DNA from: Phycisphaerales bacterium
Lineage (GTDB): Bacteria; Planctomycetota; Phycisphaerae; Phycisphaerales; UBA1924
DNA length: 64,000 nt
Reading direction: 5' to 3'
Assembly: GCA_028289195.1 (NCBI GenBank)
Contig: JANQQR010000002.1
Coordinates: 62,001 to 126,000 of the forward strand
Shown here: piece after piece, positions 58,472-64,000 of the stretch
Layout of the letters: the number at the start of each line of letters is the position of its first letter
How positions within the stretch are numbered: the first letter of the stretch is position 1
Notes under the pieces: model-generated
What the model saw: only the letters and a program-made list of their open reading frames with translations
What the model was told of the DNA's origin: nothing
Database searches by the model: none
Program-made: the position numbers and the translations under genes

Positions 58472-59229
58472 TGGCCCAGGGACTGTTCCGCATCTGGCGC
58501 GGCTCGGGCGAGGACGCCTCGTTCGAGGACTACAAGACCGAAGTCTCGAGCGGGATGGTGGTCCTCGATGCGGTGCACCAGATCCAGGCGGAATCAGCGC
58601 CCGATCTGGCCTGCCGCTGGAACTGCAAGGCCGGCAAGTGCGGGTCCTGCAGCGCCGAGGTCAACGGCATGCCCCGGCTGATGTGCATGACCCGGCTCGA
58701 CGACCTCGATCTCGATCAGCCGGTGATCATCGAGCCGCTCCAGTCGTTCCCGCACATGCGCGACCTGGTCACCGACGTGTCGTGGAACTTCGAGACGAAG
58801 AAGAAGATCAAGCCGTTCACGCCCCGCAAGCCCGACGCCCCGGACGGCACCTGGCGGGTCAAGCAGCGCGACGTGGAGCGGGTGCAGGAGTTCCGCAAGT
58901 GCATCGAGTGCTTCCTCTGCCAGGACGTGTGCCACGTCCTGCGTGATCATCACAAGCACGACGAGTTCTACGGCCCGCGGCACTACGTCTACACGGCCGC
59001 GCTCGATATGCACCCGCTGGACACCGAGGACCGCGCCGCCGACCTGCGTGACAACGGGGGCATAGGGTACTGCAACATCACCAAGTGCTGCACCAAGGTG
59101 TGCCCCGAGCACATCACGATCACCGACAACTCGATCATCCCGCTCAAGGAACGAGTCGCGGACAAGTTCTACGATCCCCTGACGAAGCTGTTCCCGATCT
59201 TCCGGCCGGACAAGCCCAAGGCGGAGTAA
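58471..59229 (+). CDS. sdhB: Sdh1-type succinate dehydrogenase/fumarate reductase iron-sulfur subunit
   Basis: A 252-residue iron-sulfur protein. CRWNCKAGKCGSCSAE (from about residue 48) and a later Cys bind [2Fe-2S]; CIECFLCQDVC near 144 and CNITKCCTKVCP near 201 bind the other two clusters. The EHITITDNSIIPLKERV ending is diagnostic of the Sdh1 group and is not seen in the first complex. ATG at 58471 shares its A with the stop of sdhA. A TPR gene follows after four bases. Confidence 0.95.
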   Translation: MAQGLFRIWRGSGEDASFEDYKTEVSSGMVVLDAVHQIQAESAPDLACRWNCKAGKCGSCSAEVNGMPRLMCMTRLDDLDLDQPVIIEPLQSFPHMRDLVTDVSWNFETKKKIKPFTPRKPDAPDGTWRVKQRDVERVQEFRKCIECFLCQDVCHVLRDHHKHDEFYGPRHYVYTAALDMHPLDTEDRAADLRDNGGIGYCNITKCCTKVCPEHITITDNSIIPLKERVADKFYDPLTKLFPIFRPDKPKAE

Positions 59230-59233
59230 GCCA

Positions 59234-59764
59234 ATGGCGGATTCGACGAGATTCGAGCTCAAGAAGCTCACGCCCGACGGGATCGAGCGCGCCCTGAAGA
59301 AGGCCGAGCGGTACCGCCTGCTCAACGAGCCCCGCGACGCCGAGAGCATCTGCCGGGACATCCTCGAGGCCGACCCGAATAACCAGCCGGCCCGCGTCGG
59401 CCTGGTGCTGTGCATCACCGACCAGTTCGGCAGGCGCATGGGCATCAACGCCACCAAGGCGAGCGAGCTCCTCGACGGGATCGAGGACGACTACAAGCGC
59501 GCGTACTACCACGGCGTGATCTGCGAGCGCTGGGCGAAGGCGCAGATGACCAGCAACGATCCCGGCCACGGCATCTACGAGTGGTTCCGCAAGGCGATGC
59601 GTTCCTTCGAGCAGGCAGAGAAGCTGGCCAAGGCCGGCAACGAGGACGCCAAGCTCCGATTTAACGCGTGCGTCCGGATCCTCGAGCGCCACGCCGAATT
59701 GCGCCCGCGGCCCGAGGAGCACTCGGTCGAATCCGAGTTCGTGGATTCGTCGCCGATCGAATAA
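59234..59764 (+). CDS. TPR-like protein encoded with the second sdh operon
   Basis: A 176-residue soluble protein. KAERYRLLNEPRDAESICRDILEADPNNQPARVGLVL is a TPR pair beginning near residue 22, and YEWFRKAMRSFEQAEKLAKAGNEDAKLRFN near 120 is another. No signal peptide or enzyme motif. It starts four bases after sdhB, so it belongs to the same operon and may assist assembly of the complex, which is inference only. Similar small TPR proteins follow sdh genes in other planctomycetes as far as I recall. Confidence 0.8.
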   Translation: MADSTRFELKKLTPDGIERALKKAERYRLLNEPRDAESICRDILEADPNNQPARVGLVLCITDQFGRRMGINATKASELLDGIEDDYKRAYYHGVICERWAKAQMTSNDPGHGIYEWFRKAMRSFEQAEKLAKAGNEDAKLRFNACVRILERHAELRPRPEEHSVESEFVDSSPIE

Positions 59765-59774
59765 CGATCGCTGA

Positions 59775-61598
59775 TCAGACGGGCGGCTCGCCCCCGCCCT
59801 GGGTGTAGGCGAGCGCCGCGATCTCAGAGAGCCACCGCACCACGTTGTGATCGGCGCCCATCTCCTGGACGACAGCCCCGTGCGCAGCAGTGAGCATCGG
59901 GTCCGCCTCGTCGATGCGACCCTGGGCGGCGAGCGTGCACGCGATCATGCCCCGCGTGAGTGGCAGGAGGAAGGGGTCGGTATCCGCGTCGGCCTCCCGG
60001 ACTGCGAGGCACTCGCGGGCGGCTGATTCGGCGCCGATCGCGTCGCCGTTTCGCAGGTGCATCTCGGAGAGCCAGCCCAAGGCGTTCGAGATGTCCTCGG
60101 TGTCGGGCTCGCCGGCGCTCGTCAGAATCTCGACCCGGCGCGTCGCGTGCATCGCCGCGGTGTCGTACTCACCCCTGCTGTGCGCGAGGTAGCTCAGGCT
60201 GCTGTGGTTCTCGATCAGGCGAGCGTCATTCTCGCCGTACGACGCCCGGCGCAGCTCGAGCGAGAGCCGCTGCTGCTGCTCGGCCAGGTCCATCATCCCG
60301 TAGGTGCTGTACCAGTAGCTCAGCGCGTTGTGCACCTCGCCCTTCACCTCGTCCTGGCCGGCGAGGGACTCCTCAATCCGCAGCGCCGCGTCGGTGAGCA
60401 TCTCCTGCACGGTGCGCTGATCCGCGTCCCCCTGCGGGCTGAACGCGCCCAGCAGGTATTCATTGACGAGCGCCACCTTGTTGGCTTCTTCTTCGAGGTC
60501 CGCCAGGCGCGACTCGGCCAGGCTCTCGGCCCCGAGCGCCCGCTGCAGGAGCAGCGCCATGACGATCGAGACACCCAGAAGCACGACGATCGCGGCGAGC
60601 GCTGCTCCGGTCGCCACTCGATGGCGTGCCAGCGTCTTCCGGATCGTGTACATCGCGCTGTCGCGCTTCGCCTCGATCGGCTCGCCGGCGAGATAGTGAC
60701 GGATCTCCCGAGCGACCTCGATCGCCGACTGATACCGGCGCTCCGGATCACGCGCCAGGCAGCGGAGGGTGATGGTCGTCAGATCCCCATCGATTGTCCG
60801 GTCGATCGAAGAAGGCGGGGGGGGGTCGGAGGACGCTATCCGGTCGAGGACATCCCTGAGCGGGCCGGAGGTGTCGTGGGGCATCGCGCCAGTCAGCGCG
60901 GCGTAGAGCATCACGCCGAGCGCGTATACGTCCGAGCGGACATCGAGGCCCGACGAGTCCGAAGTCACCTGCTCGGGGCTCGCCCAGGGCAGTGAACCCA
61001 GGAACTGCCCGGTGATGCTCACCTTTGTCGGCGCTTCGCTCACGGTGCCGAGCTGGTCGGGCTTGGCGAGCCCGAAGTCCAGTACCCGGGGCTCGCGATC
61101 GGCGTCGATGCGCACGTTGCCCGGCTTGAGATCGCGATGGATGACGCCCCGCAGGTGCGCGTGGCCCACCGCATCGCATACCTTCGCGAACGTCGCGAGC
61201 ATCGCGTCCCGCTCGCCCTTCGAATCTCCGGTGCCGGTTCCGAACGGCTCGCCCTCGACGAATTCCATGGAGTAGAAACGGCGCCCATCGGTTGTCATCC
61301 CGCTATCGAAGATCTGCACGATGTTGGGGTGGCGCAGGTCGGCGACGATCTCGATCTCGCGTTCGAATCGGCTCTGCGCGCTTTCGGACGCCAGCGCGCC
61401 CTCGAGCAGCACTTTCACGGCAACCGTGCGCCCCGTCGAGCGCTGCAGCGCCCGGTATACAACCCCCTGCCCGCCTCGACCGATCTCGGTGAGATCTGAG
61501 TATCCATCGATCGCGGGCGAGACGAACTCGTCCGAGAGTCCTCGGATCTCGTCGAGGAGTTGTCCGGTGTCGCGGTACCAGTCGCTCTCGGCGTTCAT
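59775..61598 (-). CDS. Membrane Ser/Thr protein kinase with C-terminal TPRs
   Basis: A 607-residue kinase. The N-terminal catalytic domain (about 34-305) has GRGGQGVVY (40-48), VAVKVL with the ATP-binding Lys, GVIHRDLKPGN with the catalytic Asp near 155, DFGLAKP, and a GSLPWASPEQ activation segment end. TM at about 329-352 is followed by a coiled linker and TPR-like helical repeats to the end, predicted extracytoplasmic. Its ATG overlaps the stop of the upstream sigma factor gene (ATGA), so kinase and sigma are coupled, as in planctomycete ECF-STK pairs where the kinase is thought to control the sigma factor. Confidence 0.94.
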   Translation of the reverse strand: MNAESDWYRDTGQLLDEIRGLSDEFVSPAIDGYSDLTEIGRGGQGVVYRALQRSTGRTVAVKVLLEGALASESAQSRFEREIEIVADLRHPNIVQIFDSGMTTDGRRFYSMEFVEGEPFGTGTGDSKGERDAMLATFAKVCDAVGHAHLRGVIHRDLKPGNVRIDADREPRVLDFGLAKPDQLGTVSEAPTKVSITGQFLGSLPWASPEQVTSDSSGLDVRSDVYALGVMLYAALTGAMPHDTSGPLRDVLDRIASSDPPPPSSIDRTIDGDLTTITLRCLARDPERRYQSAIEVAREIRHYLAGEPIEAKRDSAMYTIRKTLARHRVATGAALAAIVVLLGVSIVMALLLQRALGAESLAESRLADLEEEANKVALVNEYLLGAFSPQGDADQRTVQEMLTDAALRIEESLAGQDEVKGEVHNALSYWYSTYGMMDLAEQQQRLSLELRRASYGENDARLIENHSSLSYLAHSRGEYDTAAMHATRRVEILTSAGEPDTEDISNALGWLSEMHLRNGDAIGAESAARECLAVREADADTDPFLLPLTRGMIACTLAAQGRIDEADPMLTAAHGAVVQEMGADHNVVRWLSEIAALAYTQGGGEPPV

Positions 61599-62182
61599 CG
61601 GCCCTCCTCCTCATCGACCTGCTCCGCCACGAGCGCGGCGATCCGCTTCATGATCCTCGACTTGACCTGGTACACCTGATCCACGCTCATCTCCAAGCTC
61701 TCCGCCACCGCTCGCACGTCCGCGCCTCGCACCGCGTAGCGCTCGAACGCGATCCGATCACGATCGCCCGCCTCGCTGAGCGCCCGTCGGAGCGCCGTGC
61801 GCGCGTGATGACGGCGCCATTCGGCGTCCCAGACCTCGTCGATGGCCGCGCCGTCGGGGACCTCGGGCGCTCCGCCACCTCCTACGCCGCGGGCGACGGT
61901 CTTCTGACGCAATCTCGAGATAATCGTGTTCGTGGCGATCGTCTTGAGGTAGCCGCGGAATCGCCCGGCCCCAGGGTCGTAGTCGAACCCCTGCATCGCT
62001 CCCGACACCCGGGTCATGACATCCTGGAGCACGTCCTCGCAGTCGGCGTTCTGGAGCCCCCAGCGCTTGGCGACGGAGATGATCAACTCGCGGTAGCGCT
62101 CGTGGAATTCACCCCAGGCCGTCGCGTCGGCGTTGTCCCGCAGCCGGGCCAGGAGCGTGGCTCTCGTCGTGGGCACATCCAC
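61595..62182 (-). CDS. ECF sigma factor paired with Ser/Thr kinase
   Basis: A 195-residue RNA polymerase sigma factor of the extracytoplasmic function class. Region 2 is at about 20-95 (WGEFHERYRELI, NADCEDVLQDVM, and FRGYLKTIATNTIISRLRQ), and region 4 at about 130-185 (RDRIAFERYAVRG, then SLEMSVDQVYQVKSRIMKRI). No anti-sigma factor gene adjoins; control is probably by the coupled kinase. Start GTG at 62182, or the GTG six bases later. The 99 bases upstream separate it from the divergent peptidase gene. Confidence 0.92.
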   Translation of the reverse strand: MDVPTTRATLLARLRDNADATAWGEFHERYRELIISVAKRWGLQNADCEDVLQDVMTRVSGAMQGFDYDPGAGRFRGYLKTIATNTIISRLRQKTVARGVGGGGAPEVPDGAAIDEVWDAEWRRHHARTALRRALSEAGDRDRIAFERYAVRGADVRAVAESLEMSVDQVYQVKSRIMKRIAALVAEQVDEEEGR

Positions 62183-62281
62183 ACCCGGAGTCTACCGATG
62201 CGGCATCCGGGAAGTTCTTGTCAGGAGCAGGACCCGTCGCGCGTAGGGCTCTGTGATCACCGGCGGACAAGGAGACCATCC

Positions 62282-64000
62282 ATGCGAGTTGCTGCATTCG
62301 TGTTCGTCCTCACCGTCGTCTCCGTCGCGGGGGCGGGAGGGGTTGATTCGTACCCCGAAGCCCGGCGCGGAGACATCGTCGAACGCCTGCACGGCGAGCC
62401 GGTGCCGGACCCATACCGGTGGTTTGAATCCGATTCTCCGGAAGTCGATCGCTGGGTCGAGGCCCAGGACCGGCTGTTCGAGGGGTACGTCAACGGGCTC
62501 GCCCAGCGAGACGCGATCGCGGAGCGCGTCGCGGAGATCGGCGAATTCGCTTCCGTGAGCACGCCGGTCGTGGCGGGAGGGCGAGCGTTCTTCACGCGCA
62601 CCGGAGCGGGAGCGAGCCGGTCCGTGCTGTGGGTGAAGGACTCCGAGGGTGCGTCCCGCGTGCTGCTCGATCCCGAGGAGTTCTTCCCGAGCGCCGATGA
62701 CCGGATGCTGGGGTTCACGCCGAGCCGCGACGGAACGCTCGTAGCCTTCGGCACAGACAACGGATCCGGGACGTGGGGCGAGATCCGCGTGATGGAGGTC
62801 GAGTCCGGGCGCCTGCTATCGGATCGGCTCACCGGCACGAGCGGGCGCCTCGGTTTCGCCGGGGTGTACTGGACGGCCGATGGCCGGTCGTTCTTCTATT
62901 TCCACCAGGACGTGCGCGCCCGCGACGGCGACGAGTCGGTCAGCATCCGAAACAACAAGATCCGGCACCACCAGCTCGGGACGACCCAGGATCGCGATCC
63001 CACGATCTATGCCCGACCGGACCGGCCCGACGCGTTCGTCAACTCGATGGCGCTCACCACCGACGACCGCTACCTGATCACCTCGCTCACCGAGAAGGCG
63101 ACGCGGCGCACGACGCACTACGCCATCGATCTGACCGATCCCGATCGGGTTCCCGTCGTCCTGGCGGATGTGGAAGCGAGCATGTCCCACGTCCACAACG
63201 TCGGTTCGCTCCAGCTCTATCGGACCGATCTCGATGCGCCGAACTACCGCCTGATCGGCATCGATGCGGAGAATCCTGCGCCGGAGCAGTGGATCGAACT
63301 CATCCCCGAACAGGACGGCGTGCTCAGCAGCGTCTCACCGACGAGGGACTTTTTGATCACCAGGGTCGACCGGGTGGCGGTCCCGGAGATCGGGATCCAC
63401 GACCAGCGCGGGGTCTTCCTGCGGGAGGGGGCTCGGCCCGGGATTGGAGGGCTCGGGCTCAACACCTCGCCCGATCACAATGTTGTCCATTTCTCGTTCG
63501 GTGTTCTCCACGACCCTGGCACGATCTACCGGCTCGATCCTCAGACCGGCGAGAGCGAGCGGACGTTTCGGCCGGAGCTGTCGTTCGACCCCGACGAGTA
63601 CACGATCAAGCAGGTGTTCTACTCCAGCTTTGATGGCACGCGCGTCCCGATGTTCATCGCCCATCGCAAGGACGTCACCCCCGGCCCCGAGACGCCGCTG
63701 TGGATGTACGCCTTCGGCAACGGCGGCTGGATGGCCTTCCCGTGGTTCCAGCGCCACCTGGTCGCGTGGATGGAGATGGGCGGGGTGTATGCGCTGCCCG
63801 GGATCCGGGGCGGCGGTGAGTATGGCTCCGAATGGCAGAAGGCCGGAACGCTGCACAACAAGACCAACACCATCGGCGACTACCACTCCGCCGCGGAGTG
63901 GCTGGTGGAGAACGGGTACACGTCGGCCGGCCGGCTCGTGGCCAACGGCGGCAGCGGCAGCGGCCCCCTCCCGGCGATCGCGATCAACCAGCGGCCGGAG
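62282..64000 (+). CDS. Exported prolyl oligopeptidase family S9 serine peptidase (3' end outside window)
   Basis: The first 573 codons of a larger gene that runs off the right edge. A signal peptide (RVAAFVFVLTVVSVAGAGG) is followed by the usual opening VERLHGEPVPDPYRWFES of prolyl oligopeptidases. A beta-propeller occupies about 70-430 and the start of the alpha/beta-hydrolase domain follows. ANGGSGSG near 557 is in the position of the nucleophile elbow GGSNGG, so the catalytic Ser is present; Asp and His would lie beyond 64000. ATG at 62282 has AAGGAGACC eight bases upstream. Confidence 0.9.
   Translation, partial: MRVAAFVFVLTVVSVAGAGGVDSYPEARRGDIVERLHGEPVPDPYRWFESDSPEVDRWVEAQDRLFEGYVNGLAQRDAIAERVAEIGEFASVSTPVVAGGRAFFTRTGAGASRSVLWVKDSEGASRVLLDPEEFFPSADDRMLGFTPSRDGTLVAFGTDNGSGTWGEIRVMEVESGRLLSDRLTGTSGRLGFAGVYWTADGRSFFYFHQDVRARDGDESVSIRNNKIRHHQLGTTQDRDPTIYARPDRPDAFVNSMALTTDDRYLITSLTEKATRRTTHYAIDLTDPDRVPVVLADVEASMSHVHNVGSLQLYRTDLDAPNYRLIGIDAENPAPEQWIELIPEQDGVLSSVSPTRDFLITRVDRVAVPEIGIHDQRGVFLREGARPGIGGLGLNTSPDHNVVHFSFGVLHDPGTIYRLDPQTGESERTFRPELSFDPDEYTIKQVFYSSFDGTRVPMFIAHRKDVTPGPETPLWMYAFGNGGWMAFPWFQRHLVAWMEMGGVYALPGIRGGGEYGSEWQKAGTLHNKTNTIGDYHSAAEWLVENGYTSAGRLVANGGSGSGPLPAIAINQRPE

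Noticed and set aside
1-64000. CRISPR arrays, insertion sequences, prophage genes and rRNA
   Set aside because: No regularly spaced repeats, transposase or integrase motifs, phage structural genes, or rRNA signatures were found on reading both strands.

Overview
The window is high-GC and gene-dense, and reads as chromosome of a planctomycete, most probably of the class Phycisphaerae. This is inferred from a LEPR-XLL surface protein, a secreted protein ending in a Phycisphaerales-style dockerin, an ECF sigma factor translationally coupled to a membrane Ser/Thr kinase with TPRs, and DUF1570, DUF1573 and DUF1844 proteins. No phage genes, insertion sequences, CRISPR arrays or rRNA genes were seen. 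Most of the window is core housekeeping DNA with tight spacing and frequent 4-base start/stop overlaps.

Layout. 1-1.1 kb: the 3' end of a DUF1570-type protein and a YjdF-like membrane protein. 1.1-3.3 kb: rpsB-tsf on the minus strand, with tRNA-Pro(GGG) on the other strand. 3.7-9.3 kb: an exported WGEN-repeat/dockerin protein, a bidirectional terminator, thioredoxin, a giant LEPR-XLL/cyclophilin/beta-solenoid protein and a DUF1573 protein. 9.4-13.6 kb: sdhCAB for a first succinate:quinone oxidoreductase, plus a DUF1844 protein. 13.8-18.2 kb: a PrsA/SurA-like lipoprotein, YraN, a hybrid-free sensor histidine kinase, RsfS and ribosomal protein S21. 18.3-23.3 kb: a membrane pyrophosphatase with an extra domain, a sulfotransferase and citrate synthase. 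23.4-30 kb: guanine deaminase, rhomboid protease, trpF, trpG, a DUF1444 protein, kdsA and two uncharacterised small genes.

30-35.4 kb: mcsA-mcsB (protein arginine kinase), a TPR-YggX fusion, a small metallopeptidase, SppA and YebC. 35.5-45.7 kb: a 1239-residue TPR protein, then the minus-strand operon nusA-infB-ylxP-rbfA-(endonuclease III-like gene). That operon is preceded by a long leader carrying a terminator-like hairpin. 45.8-50 kb: a STAS protein, an isolated fliM, dsbD and tRNA-Gly(GCC) with its own promoter and terminator. 50-55.5 kb: a class C beta-lactamase-fold hydrolase, an EEP-family exported nuclease/phosphatase preceded by a degenerate tRNA-like sequence, a SpoIIE-type phosphatase, membrane and exported proteins of unknown role, and tRNA-Ser(CGA). 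55.8-59.8 kb: a second, actinobacterial Sdh1-like sdhCAB operon with a TPR protein. 59.8-64 kb: the ECF sigma/kinase pair and a prolyl oligopeptidase cut by the window edge.

Functional themes. Central respiration is represented by citrate synthase and two structurally different succinate dehydrogenases. Translation initiation and ribosome assembly are represented by S2, EF-Ts, S21, RsfS, NusA, IF-2 and RbfA. Envelope quality control and redox are represented by DsbD, SppA, rhomboid and PPIases. Signalling is represented by the histidine kinase, the PP2C phosphatase, the STAS protein and the ECF/STK pair. No single wholly novel multi-gene system stands out. The most unusual items are the mPPase insertion, the TPR-YggX fusion beside mcsAB, the endonuclease III-like protein with an H1-like tail, the nusA leader, the WGEN-repeat protein and the tRNA-like relic.
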